Position numbers and translations under genes: made by a program
In this document: piece after piece, positions 43,298 through 51,332 of the stretch
Position numbering within the stretch: position 1 is the first letter of the stretch
How the letters are laid out: every line of letters starts with the position of its first letter
The notes under the pieces: generated by a model
Told to the model about the DNA's origin: nothing
Database searches by the model: none
The model's input: only the letters and a program-made list of their open reading frames with translations
From: Sulfurimonas sp. HSL-1656
GTDB lineage: Bacteria; Campylobacterota; Campylobacteria; Campylobacterales; Sulfurimonadaceae
Assembly (NCBI RefSeq): GCF_039645585.1
Contig: NZ_CP147915.1
Coordinates: 1,736,001-1,800,000 of the forward strand
Reading direction: 5' to 3'
Length of the DNA: 64,000 nt

Positions 43298-44596
43298 TCA
43301 CGATTTCTTACTCATGTCGGAAAATGCGGAAAGATCCATCGGGGTACCGGACTTTCGCTTCCGGCGGTAAACATTCGATGCACTGAGCAGATTCATCCCC
43401 AGCAGCATAAAACTCAATAACATGGCGAGCGCAGCCCATGGCAACAGCACATCAAATTCAAAGCTGCCGAACAAAAACAAAAACGACATCAAGGCAAGAT
43501 AGACATGGAGCTTTGCGCGTTTTGGCGATATGATCTCCGTCATGACAGGCGCATCGAAATATCCCTGGCTGTTCAGATGAAACCAGACCAGGAATGGTAC
43601 GATCTTGTACATCATCCCGAAAACGACACTGAGTGCAAATCCCCCATAGGCGACCAGCATCATAGGAATGAGGGCCGACTCACCGCTTACGGTATAACCA
43701 AACCACCCCAAAACCGCTAAAAGCAGCAGCGCCATGCCCATTCGCCAGAACCATACCGTAGCATCCGCTACGGGACGTTTCCGCTGCGACAGGCGCCGGA
43801 ATGTGATCACAGCAAATCCTAACAATGTCACTGCAATGAATGTATCGAAAACAGCTGCATACGGCAATGAGAAGATTAACCAGATCATTTTCAGCATGAG
43901 TGACGCAAAGAGTATTGCCCAGGCCCACTTTTTGCAGAATCCTGGGTACGGGGGTGTCACATAGAACATCTCGATGACCTGGAATGCCACCGCTATGATG
44001 AGCATCCCCATCCATCCCACCAGGGCAAAACTATAATGGGAGGCGCGGATTGCCTCATGCGAAACAGACATTTCTCCCTGTGCAAACATGTAAAGCATTG
44101 CCAATGCCAAAAGTACTGCTACTGCAAAAGAGACAAGTGCGATCTGCATCCCGCGTACGGTATCTTTGGCATCTCGCCGCCGTAGCAGGGGAGGAAGCAT
44201 CAACAGTGCCAGCCAGAACACGGCACTCCCCAGCAGCAAGCCTGCCAGAGCGTATGCCGCAGGTTCAAAGCTTATGAACGCCCAGACAAGCATCATGGTC
44301 CCCGTGGTCAGCAACAGATGAACCGCAGTGGCATGGCGAGTCGGTACTTTGATGACGACCCCGGCGAGTACCGGCAGCATCTGGAAGAGTGATCCCGTCA
44401 TTGCCATAGCGATAACGCCAAGGAATAGCAGATGGACTGCCGCGGCTGCCGACGGGCCGTGCGGCACGAGCATATCACTGCCGGAATAGAACATAAAAAG
44501 CGAGAAGAGCACTCCGAAAAAGGGCACCGTGAGGAAAAAACGCAGGATGACGCCGATCGGTGGTGCCTGTTCCAAAGAGAGCCCCTGGCTAAACAT
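43298..44596 (-). CDS. Polytopic membrane protein of the NO-handling operon
   Basis: I do not recognise a named family. The 432-residue protein has about 12 membrane spans with histidines inside them (AVHLLFLGVI, SHYSFALVGW, WFHLNSQGYF), a pattern that could bind heme as in heme-copper-like or NnrS-like proteins. It begins with ATG overlapping the stop of the DUF2249 gene, and the hemerythrin gene is upstream in the same unit. A role in NO tolerance or respiration is inferred from context only. Confidence 0.7.
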   Translation of the reverse strand: MFSQGLSLEQAPPIGVILRFFLTVPFFGVLFSLFMFYSGSDMLVPHGPSAAAAVHLLFLGVIAMAMTGSLFQMLPVLAGVVIKVPTRHATAVHLLLTTGTMMLVWAFISFEPAAYALAGLLLGSAVFWLALLMLPPLLRRRDAKDTVRGMQIALVSFAVAVLLALAMLYMFAQGEMSVSHEAIRASHYSFALVGWMGMLIIAVAFQVIEMFYVTPPYPGFCKKWAWAILFASLMLKMIWLIFSLPYAAVFDTFIAVTLLGFAVITFRRLSQRKRPVADATVWFWRMGMALLLLAVLGWFGYTVSGESALIPMMLVAYGGFALSVVFGMMYKIVPFLVWFHLNSQGYFDAPVMTEIISPKRAKLHVYLALMSFLFLFGSFEFDVLLPWAALAMLLSFMLLGMNLLSASNVYRRKRKSGTPMDLSAFSDMSKKS

Positions 44597-44837
44597 CCAG
44601 AGACTCCAGGTCGACCGCGGGATCCCTGGCAATCAGAATATGCCAAATGCCGTTTTCATCTTCATAAGAGCGGTAACGTCCCCCCTGCTTCTCGAGAATA
44701 TCAAAAAGTGGCAGCGGGTTTTTTCGATGAATCATGTGGAGCACTTCGCCCCGTGTGAGTGCGGCAAAAGCCGCAATCGCCTTTTCCAACGGCACAGGAT
44801 GTTCGAAAATCCGCACATCCAGTTCGATCACATGCAT
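44589..44837 (-). CDS. DUF2249-like small protein
   Basis: This 82-residue soluble protein has a TusA-like alpha/beta fold pattern: LDVRIFEHPVPLEKAIAAF then FDILEKQGGRYRSYEDENGIWHILIA. It matches the DUF2249 family often found near hemerythrins and NO reductases. It shares one base with the hemerythrin stop (TAATG). Confidence 0.75.
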   Translation of the reverse strand: MHVIELDVRIFEHPVPLEKAIAAFAALTRGEVLHMIHRKNPLPLFDILEKQGGRYRSYEDENGIWHILIARDPAVDLESLDV

Positions 44838-45265
44838 TACAGCGCTTTCATCTCGTCAATGACCAGCGACGCATCGCCCTGCAGGGTATGGTCGCAGGCC
44901 GGGTAAAGCATCTGCTCCTCTTTCATGTTATGCTGCTGCAGCAGAATCATCATCGACTCCGCCATCCCGAGAAAACCATTCGAATCTCCGTTATCCAATG
45001 CCGTACGCATCCGCTCCAGAAGCCCACGAACCTGCTCGTGTTCCATACGCATCACTTGCGTTGGCCCGCCCTGCATACCGGAACGCTGCTCAAATGCTGG
45101 GAAGAGAATCTCCTCTTCCATGGCGAAATGGTGAAGGGTCTCGCTGTTAAATCGTTCAAATGCCTCTCTGGCCGTTGCCAGATCGCCTTTGGCAACAGCT
45201 GATTCCGTATCGGCAAAAGCAGAATCACATTTTCGGTGGTCATCTCGCAGAAATTCAAGAATCAT
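44837..45265 (-). CDS. Hemerythrin-like protein (1)
   Basis: The 142-residue HHE-type protein has histidine and glutamate ligands in FLRDDHRKCD, HHFAMEEEILFPAFEQ, MRMEHEQVR and LLQQHNMKEEQMLYPACD. Such proteins bind a di-iron site and can bind oxygen or NO, or serve in iron-sulfur repair. An ATG at 45268 is also possible, but 45265 has better spacing from AAGGA. A TTGAT-N4-ATCAA box lies about 50 bases upstream. Confidence 0.85.
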   Translation of the reverse strand: MILEFLRDDHRKCDSAFADTESAVAKGDLATAREAFERFNSETLHHFAMEEEILFPAFEQRSGMQGGPTQVMRMEHEQVRGLLERMRTALDNGDSNGFLGMAESMMILLQQHNMKEEQMLYPACDHTLQGDASLVIDEMKAL

Positions 45266-45315
45266 CATACATCCTTTTTTACTGCGATCTTACCCCCTTT
45301 TGGACCTTTCGCTCA

Positions 45316-45329
45316 TTGATGTGAATCAA
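45316..45329. promoter_or_regulatory. Fnr-type box upstream of hemerythrin (1)
   Basis: TTGATGTGAATCAA is a perfect TTGAT-N4-ATCAA inverted repeat, 51 bases upstream of the hemerythrin start, between it and the second hemerythrin gene. Confidence 0.72.
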
Positions 45330-45338
45330 GATGCTCCG

Positions 45339-45770
45339 TCATGGCCGCAAACAGCACCCCTCGATCTCTATGCCGTCTTGTTCCGCATCTTCAGCCATGA
45401 GCCGATCGCAAAGCGGATAGAGCAGCTGCTCTTCTTTCATGTTATGCTGCTGCATCAGTATCATGAAAGACTCTCCCCACCCGAGAAACGTCGAAAAATC
45501 TCCAACTGCGAGCAGCTGCTGCATCTTCTCGAGCAACGCCCTGATCTGCATATGTTCAAAACGGATCGGATCCAGTCCCGCCTGTTCTTCCGCCTCGAGC
45601 CTTGAAAAGACACGAAGCTCCTCATGTTCCATATGCGAGACGGTCTCTTCCACAAACTGTCCGAACAGTTTTTCGGCCCTTTCTATGTCGCCGCCGACAA
45701 CCGCCCTTTCAGCTTCCGCATAGAGCGAATCACACTGTCGGTGCTCGGCTTTGAATTCATCCATGATCAT
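45339..45770 (-). CDS. Hemerythrin-like protein (2)
   Basis: The 143-residue HHE-type protein is clearly related to the first hemerythrin (shared ILMQQHNMKEEQLLYPLCD and MEHEEL segments), suggesting duplication. Its C-terminal tail EGCCLRP is cysteine-rich and differs. It starts 12 bases after the ribonucleotide reductase stop, with AAGGATGAACGT upstream, so it is probably co-transcribed with that gene. Confidence 0.84.
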   Translation of the reverse strand: MIMDEFKAEHRQCDSLYAEAERAVVGGDIERAEKLFGQFVEETVSHMEHEELRVFSRLEAEEQAGLDPIRFEHMQIRALLEKMQQLLAVGDFSTFLGWGESFMILMQQHNMKEEQLLYPLCDRLMAEDAEQDGIEIEGCCLRP

Positions 45771-45782
45771 ACGTTCATCCTT

Positions 45783-47756
45783 TTAAATCTCACAGCTGTC
45801 ATTTGAGCAGAAACGGCTCTCAATCCCGTCGCTGTCGGAAAACAACTTCCAGTCGATCCGTGGCATTGCTGCCAGTTTTTCGTCATAGGTCTCTTTGCTG
45901 ATCCCTTCGTAGGGCATCTGTTTATAGGCCCCGGTCTCAGAGTGCGGAAGCATGGAAACCGATTTAATGACCGGGGCGAACTGCGCCAGCATATGCTCAA
46001 CCTGATGCGCTTCGGATTCGGGATCAAAATAGACGGTACAGCTCACCATGTTGTCACTCCACTCCCGCTGTAGCATGGCGAGAAACGCAAACTGCTCCCA
46101 GGCGGAAACTTCGGTGGCCTTTCGTGTCTTTCCCTGGTCTATCGGAAATTCGAAGACGGTCGTGTTTTCACTATAGACGTCCGGTTCATGCGGAATGCCC
46201 GCTGCTTTGAGTACACGATAGACGGCGGAATCGTTCCCGACACGCATCCGGCGCAATGCATACTGGAATGTCGGAAAATGCATGCCGGAACTGACTCCGG
46301 CCAGTTGCGAGATTGTGCCTGATGGTTTGATTGTCGTTACCCGAATTGACGGCGGCACACCGGCATCCGAAGCCAGCTGACGATTTATCGACCGCACAAT
46401 CTTGTATCCTTTGCGCAGACGGCGGGTCAGTTCGGTTGCCCCGAGATCATCGAGCATGTCTGCTACGCCGGAAAGGCTCACCCCAATACGTCGATTGCGA
46501 ACGACAATAGCATTGGTTTCGGAACGATGTGTCGGCATCAATGCTACCGTTGAAGCATAAAAGGTCGCGTATTCGAGCACTTTGTAAAAATCGTTTTCTT
46601 CTGCGCATCGGGACGGAAAAACTTCTGCAAGGTTGCAGAGCTCATAGCTCTCAAGAGGGATTTCACTGCACGGATTTGCCAGCCACGCCTGATCATCTGA
46701 CTCTTTACCGTAACGTGCATACTTCTGCACATTGATCAGGTTCATGATTCCAGGTTCTCCATTGGCTATGATATGCTTGGCAATCATCGGAAGTTTTGCG
46801 AAATCCTCGGTTTTTTCCAGGACTACCGTATTGTTTGACATCCATCCGATCTCGGCGCGTTCGGGATAGCGCTCATAATCCTTGAGCTCCAAAAAACTCC
46901 CATCATCTGCCGATCCCAAAGCAATTTCAGCGCTGCGGCGCACGTTGCCGGCAACGACACAGGCACCGATTGCGTTGAAGATGTCCGCCGTACAGCGCGT
47001 CGTTTCCGTTTCCCCCGAGCAATACGCGTCCAGGTAGCTTTCTATCCTTCGATGCAGTGTACTTAACGGTTCCGGCCCCGAAGCGGTACCGCCGAAACCC
47101 TTGATCGATGAGCCTGCCGGGCGGATCGAGTCGTAATCAAATTTGAACCAGGCTCCTCCTTTGGTGTAACTTTCGATCAGCAGCCTGACCGACGCAACCC
47201 ACCCTTCACGGCTGTCGGGAATGACAAAAGGTACCGGGCGCGATTTGTCTGGCAGCGCGACGTTTGCACCATCCCAGGCCGTATTGAATCCGACACCAAC
47301 ACCGCACATCAGCATGTCCATGGTCCAGTCAGCGGCCGCGGAAAGATCTGCAGTGTCCACAGCGCCGCAGTTGTTAAGCGCGGCACCGCCGCGGGTATAG
47401 ACGTATTCCGTTCCCATCGCCCAAAGTCCGCGCCCCGGAGGGAGCCATTTCATCTCGAACATCGCTGAAGCCATTTCCGCCGCATACGCCTGCCAATACC
47501 CCTCATCCCAATGCAGTCGACTGTTCACGTAATGCTGTTTTCTGACAGACATCACGCCGTTCATCACCCGGATGACCGTATCGGCCCAATGTTCCTGCGA
47601 TCCGTCTTCTTTACGCCTGCTGTAGGTACGGTAATAGGTAGCCTCCCCGAAACCGCCGAACCCGAATGCCGGCGTTCTTTGCTGAAGCATATCGATGATC
47701 TGTTGTTTGAGTTCGAACCGCTCCGAAATCATGATCTCATTTTCACTGTCTTGCAT
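45783..47756 (-). CDS. nrdJ: Class II (adenosylcobalamin-dependent) ribonucleotide reductase
   Basis: The 657-residue protein resembles the monomeric RTPR/NrdJ enzymes. Marks are NNCGAVDTADL near residue 140, the active-site NPCSEIPLESYELCNL, TTIKPSGTISQLAGVSSG and a C-terminal redox pair in FCSNDSCEI. It makes deoxyribonucleotides without oxygen and without the di-iron tyrosyl radical that NO destroys. The ATG at 47756 follows GGGAG and is preferred to a non-ATG start at 47801. A perfect TTGAC-N4-GTCAA box lies upstream. Confidence 0.87.
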   Translation of the reverse strand: MQDSENEIMISERFELKQQIIDMLQQRTPAFGFGGFGEATYYRTYSRRKEDGSQEHWADTVIRVMNGVMSVRKQHYVNSRLHWDEGYWQAYAAEMASAMFEMKWLPPGRGLWAMGTEYVYTRGGAALNNCGAVDTADLSAAADWTMDMLMCGVGVGFNTAWDGANVALPDKSRPVPFVIPDSREGWVASVRLLIESYTKGGAWFKFDYDSIRPAGSSIKGFGGTASGPEPLSTLHRRIESYLDAYCSGETETTRCTADIFNAIGACVVAGNVRRSAEIALGSADDGSFLELKDYERYPERAEIGWMSNNTVVLEKTEDFAKLPMIAKHIIANGEPGIMNLINVQKYARYGKESDDQAWLANPCSEIPLESYELCNLAEVFPSRCAEENDFYKVLEYATFYASTVALMPTHRSETNAIVVRNRRIGVSLSGVADMLDDLGATELTRRLRKGYKIVRSINRQLASDAGVPPSIRVTTIKPSGTISQLAGVSSGMHFPTFQYALRRMRVGNDSAVYRVLKAAGIPHEPDVYSENTTVFEFPIDQGKTRKATEVSAWEQFAFLAMLQREWSDNMVSCTVYFDPESEAHQVEHMLAQFAPVIKSVSMLPHSETGAYKQMPYEGISKETYDEKLAAMPRIDWKLFSDSDGIESRFCSNDSCEI

Positions 47757-47812
47757 CTCTCTTCTCCCTGAATGATCACCGGCAAGTATATTTTGATTCA
47801 CAAGATCACTCC

Positions 47813-47846
47813 ATGACTTTCGTCAAGTCAGATTGACGCATGTCAA
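47813..47846. promoter_or_regulatory. Two Crp/Fnr-type boxes between nrdJ and a small gene
   Basis: TTGACGCATGTCAA at 47833-47846 is a perfect TTGAC-N4-GTCAA repeat. ATGACTTTCGTCAA at 47813-47826 is one base off. They lie between divergent genes starting at 47756 (minus) and 47898 (plus), so either or both could be regulated. Confidence 0.68.
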
Positions 47847-47897
47847 AGCGCTGCCCGCAAACAGTGGTTATACTAAATTAAAAGTTGAAAGGTTCCT

Positions 47898-48161
47898 ATG
47901 CAACAACTGCTCATTACCGTGGAAATCCAGTCTGTCGGCGATCAGTGGCAGCTCGATGTCATAAACACCATTACGCAAAAGCATTTCATTTGCCACAACC
48001 TCGACGAAATGAACGAGAATATTCAGATGCTATTTGATCTGTATGAAGGATACGAACTACAGGTGGAGTGGCTGAAAACGCCATTGGCAAGACCGGATCA
48101 TATTAATGAAGTGCGACAGGAGATCGACAAGATGCAGCATTCACTTGAACAGGCTGATTAG
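47898..48161 (+). CDS. Small hypothetical protein, 87 residues
   Basis: No family is recognised. The soluble acidic protein starts MQQLLITVEIQSVGD with a beta-rich first half and an alpha-helical second half. AAGGTTCCT precedes the ATG. It is divergent from nrdJ across two Crp/Fnr-type boxes and is convergent with the cytochrome c'-like gene. Membership in the NO/nitrate regulon is likely from context. Confidence 0.65.
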   Translation: MQQLLITVEIQSVGDQWQLDVINTITQKHFICHNLDEMNENIQMLFDLYEGYELQVEWLKTPLARPDHINEVRQEIDKMQHSLEQAD

Positions 48162-48232
48162 CAAGAGTCTACATACCTTATCTGCCCAAAAATAGTGTGC
48201 TAAATCGTCATCCCTCCTGCTTTACAGTCTCA

Positions 48233-48655
48233 TCACCACTGTCGTATCTTCTGATGGCATCCAACGCATTCATTCAGTATATGCGTATAGTAGGCGGCAG
48301 TATTACTGTAGTCTTTCGGCCCGCCTAGACTCGAAGAAAGTTTGTCGATATTATCCCGAATTCTGAGCGCTGTATATTTGGCGTAACTTCGAGCAAATTT
48401 TGGGTCGTCAGGCATATGATAAACGAGTGCATCCCCATGCCGTTCCACAAAATCCTTAGAGCTTCTGTCAAGCAACTGCGCACCTTTGCGCATCTCCCAA
48501 GGTTTGTTATATAAAATTCCGTGCTGGATCAATTCAAGCGCCGATGCAAAGCTTTGCATCGCTTTTTTGAGTTCTTCTTTTTGAACATCTTTACTTTGTT
48601 CACCGTATAACATGCTACACACCAATAGTATGGCTACTACGCTCCACAATTTCAT
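48233..48655 (-). CDS. Cytochrome c'-like monoheme protein
   Basis: The 140-residue exported protein has a signal peptide (cleavage near LYG-E), a helical bundle body and the heme motif CVGCH only nine residues from the C-terminus. This is the arrangement of cytochrome c' and related four-helix cytochromes, which bind NO. The start at 48655 follows GGAGGTTGAT. It is the last gene before the island right end. Confidence 0.8.
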   Translation of the reverse strand: MKLWSVVAILLVCSMLYGEQSKDVQKEELKKAMQSFASALELIQHGILYNKPWEMRKGAQLLDRSSKDFVERHGDALVYHMPDDPKFARSYAKYTALRIRDNIDKLSSSLGGPKDYSNTAAYYTHILNECVGCHQKIRQW

Positions 48656-48971
48656 ATCAACCTCCATTGATAATAATTATTAATAGTATCCGCATTGCTT
48701 TTAAGGGTGTCTGACACAAAAATCATAATTCTATTAGTTGAAATATTTTCGTTGGGAAAGATTCAAATTTATCGGGAGAAAGGCTTTTGGCTATATCCAT
48801 ATACATTTTACATTAGAAATTTATCTCTAAGTATTTTTGATATCCATGTCATAAATGTGCCCATATCGTGCCAAAGAATGACTACTTTTGAAGAAATGTA
48901 AGAGTAAGTGATAGAGCTGCAAAAGCCCTTTGTCATGGTCTTTTGTAGTTTATTTCATTTCATTCGAGATT
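48656..48971. other. Gene-free AT-rich end of the island
   Basis: I see no supported gene. A palindrome-rich stretch (TTGATAATAATTATTAATAG) lies near 48670, upstream of the cytochrome gene, and could be a Fur-like or Fnr-like site. A 68-codon frame at 48695-48901 is AT-rich and has no convincing ribosome site. Confidence 0.5.
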
Positions 48972-48989
48972 ATCCAGTATCCGGAGCCA
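48972..48989 (+). repeat. Right attachment repeat, copy of the tRNA-Asn 3' end
   Basis: ATCCAGTATCCGGAGCCA is identical to 10798-10815. The bases before it do not continue the tRNA, so it is not a second tRNA gene. GC-rich host DNA resumes about 170 bases further right with the helicase gene. Confidence 0.88.
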
Positions 48990-49158
48990 TTTTCTTCGAC
49001 GCTTTTTCCTAAACTCTTCGTTGTCACAGCACTCACGTACAATAGTACGCTTCGCACTGTTCCGCCTTGATTTTAGAAAAAATCGTCTTCGAAAACATTC
49101 TTACACAATCTAAATGCCTATTGCTCCCATAAGATAATTAGGAGTGTATACTCGACGC

Positions 49159-50403
49159 CTAGCGCCCTTCGGCCTCTTTTTGGGCCTGTTCACGCAGACG
49201 GTCCTTCTTGCTTTTTTTCTTTCCCTTTACCGGGGCCGGGCCTTTTGTCTTTACCGGTGCTTCGCCGGTCAGCTCGAAACCTTCGACCCGCTCGCGCGGC
49301 AGCCGGATCTTCGCGCGTTTTTCGATGACCTTGAAATACGCCTGCGTCTCATGGTCGATGAACGAGATGGCCGTGCCCGATTTTCCGGCGCGTCCCGTCC
49401 GCCCGATGCGGTGGATGTAATCCGCCGGGGAACGCGGGAGGTCAAAGTTGACGACACAGTCGATATCGTCTACGTGCAGTCCGCGCCCGACGAGATCGGT
49501 GGCAAAGAGGATACGGAACTGCTTCTGTTTGAAATCCTCCAGCGTCGCGCTGCGCTCCTCCTGCGTGAGGTCGCCGTGGAACGACTCCGCCGAAAAGCCG
49601 TACTTGCGGAACTTTGCAGCAATATTGTCCGCTGCGCGCTTGTTGGCCATGAAGACCAGAACCTGCTCCCACGGTTCGTTCTCGAGCAGGTGACGCAGCA
49701 GCGGCCCACGCATCTCGCGGTCCACTTCGATGACGCGCTGGTCGATGCTCTGAACCGTCGGTGCTTCCGACGCAAAGGCGACTTCCACGGCCTCCTGCGT
49801 AATGCGCGATGCGATGGTCTGCATCTTCGGCGGGTAGGTCGCGGAAAAAAGAAGGTTCTGACGTTTTTCGGGAAGCTGCGGCAGAATAAGATCGAGCTCT
49901 TCGGCAAAGCCGAGGTCGAGCATCTTGTCCGCCTCGTCGAGGACCAGAAACTCCAGGTGCGAAAGGTTCATCTGCTTCTTGCCCAGTACGTCGATGAGCC
50001 GCCCGGAGGTCGCCACGACGATATCGCACCCCTGCTGCACGGCGTAGAGCTGGTCGCCGATGCGCTCGCCGCCGATGATGCTGACGACCTTGGGCGGCGT
50101 CGGCAGGAAAGCGCCGAAGGTCTCGAACGCCTGCGCCACCTGCAGCGTCAACTCCCGCGTCGGCGTCAGCACCAGGGCCTTGATTTTCGCCTTGCCCTCC
50201 CCTTTGCGCTGCGACCAGAGCTGCAGCAGCGGCAGCACGAACCCGGCGCTTTTGCCGCTGCCCGTCTGCGCCCGGGCCATAACGTCCCTGCCTTCGAGCA
50301 CCAGCGGGATCACCCGCTGCTGTACGGGCGTCGGTTCGACGTAGCCGTTCTCCTGCAATGCGCGTTCAATCGCGCCGATAAGTCCGAGTCCGGTGAACGG
50401 CAT
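49159..50403 (-). CDS. rhlE: DEAD-box RNA helicase
   Basis: The 414-residue protein has all DEAD-box motifs: Q motif (GYVEPTPVQQRVIPLV), ARAQTGSGKSA, PTRELTLQ, LDEADKMLD, SAT, DLVGRGLHVDD and HRIGRTGRAGKSG. The C-terminal tail is basic (KGKKKSKKDR), typical of RhlE-type helicases that remodel RNA and ribosomes. AAGGATAGCTTC precedes the ATG. It is GC-rich like the left flank and marks the return to host DNA. Confidence 0.93.
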   Translation of the reverse strand: MPFTGLGLIGAIERALQENGYVEPTPVQQRVIPLVLEGRDVMARAQTGSGKSAGFVLPLLQLWSQRKGEGKAKIKALVLTPTRELTLQVAQAFETFGAFLPTPPKVVSIIGGERIGDQLYAVQQGCDIVVATSGRLIDVLGKKQMNLSHLEFLVLDEADKMLDLGFAEELDLILPQLPEKRQNLLFSATYPPKMQTIASRITQEAVEVAFASEAPTVQSIDQRVIEVDREMRGPLLRHLLENEPWEQVLVFMANKRAADNIAAKFRKYGFSAESFHGDLTQEERSATLEDFKQKQFRILFATDLVGRGLHVDDIDCVVNFDLPRSPADYIHRIGRTGRAGKSGTAISFIDHETQAYFKVIEKRAKIRLPRERVEGFELTGEAPVKTKGPAPVKGKKKSKKDRLREQAQKEAEGR

Positions 50404-50549
50404 GAAGCTATCCTTCTAGTTTGTTACACGTATTTTAGGGGGTTTGGGCTTTAACGCTTATCGTCACCGCGTGTCAGCTGCTAAAAGAGGGTTTGTAAGG
50501 GTAAACAGAGGAAAGTGCCAAAACCCTGATGAAGGGTTTTGACCAGGCA

Positions 50550-51083
50550 TTACTTCGATACTGGGACAGGCATGGACACGGTACAATCGAAATTGGCAAT
50601 ACTGTTGATATGCACTGTACCTGTCGTCAGAGGCGTTCCGTTCCCAAAAAGTTCGATATCGTATGTCGCACTTCTTTCAAGGATCTCGGAAGCTGAAGTC
50701 ACTTCGTATGACATGCCTGCCATTGCATCGGACGTAAACTCCAGAATACCGCTCTGCGCCGCGTATGAGAGGTAACCGTAATCGAAATCGGGCTCATCGA
50801 CAAGCAGATCAGAACCATAGATGCGATCCTGTGTATACGCATAATAATCATATGCGCCAACAGCATTCGTACAGAAGTAGTAATCGATATTTGAGGCATC
50901 ATAATCGTTATTCGCAAAATCAAGATCAACATTGAGGTGATATCCCGTCAACCCCGTCGCATTCAAGTCCGCAAAAGTGACGTTAGATTCACCGACGCTT
51001 ATAGAGCCGGAGTTTGAAGTTCCACACCCTGCAAAGCCTAGGACCAAGGCACCTGCAAGCATAGATGAGATGTATTTTTTCAT
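50550..51083 (-). CDS. Hypothetical lipoprotein, 177 residues
   Basis: No family is recognised. A lipoprotein signal is clear (MKKYISSMLAGALVLGFAGC). The mature part is rich in Asp, Tyr and Ser with a likely beta structure and two cysteines (YFCTN and FDCTV) that may form a disulfide. ATG 51083 follows AAAGGAAATGA; an upstream frame to 51140 has no signal-like start. It is AT-richer than its neighbours. Confidence 0.75.
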   Translation of the reverse strand: MKKYISSMLAGALVLGFAGCGTSNSGSISVGESNVTFADLNATGLTGYHLNVDLDFANNDYDASNIDYYFCTNAVGAYDYYAYTQDRIYGSDLLVDEPDFDYGYLSYAAQSGILEFTSDAMAGMSYEVTSASEILERSATYDIELFGNGTPLTTGTVHINSIANFDCTVSMPVPVSK

Positions 51084-51332
51084 TTCATTTCCTTTATAGA
51101 TATTCTTCTTCATCCTACAGATACAAACATTACATATCACTTAATTTTTATCATATAAATAAACAATCTGCTACTGTAAACAATAATCTTCACATTCACC
51201 AGAAGCGGACGCAAAATTCAACCGCGGACACTGAGTGCAAACGATTCTACGGGGTAAAGAAAAAATCAGATTTCCAATGCCCACTCTTTTCAAAATTTGT
51301 TATAATTCGTCCCGCATCAAAACTTTATCACA

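Larger units (their letters stand above)
10798..48989. mobile_element. tRNA-Asn genomic island with nitrate and nitric oxide respiration genes
   Basis: The left end is the 3' part of tRNA-Asn and the right end is an exact 18-base copy of that tRNA end. A tyrosine recombinase lies about 80 bases inside the left end, followed by a helix-turn-helix gene. Base composition drops visibly inside compared with the GC-rich hydrogenase operon on one side and the helicase gene on the other. Cargo includes nap, moa, qNor, NO-handling genes, class II ribonucleotide reductase and an efflux pump. Transfer functions such as relaxase or type IV secretion are not seen, so it is integrative but not clearly self-transmissible. 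Confidence 0.85.

Noticed and set aside
48695-48901. 68-codon frame near the island right end
   Set aside because: The stretch is AT-rich with many Ile, Phe and Tyr codons and no good start; it is likely chance.
48961-48995. Second tRNA-Asn gene
   Set aside because: Only the last 18 bases match; there is no D-arm or anticodon arm before them, so it is an attachment copy.
49144-50454. 436-codon plus-strand frame opposite the DEAD-box helicase gene
   Set aside because: The minus strand has all helicase motifs; this frame is its mirror.
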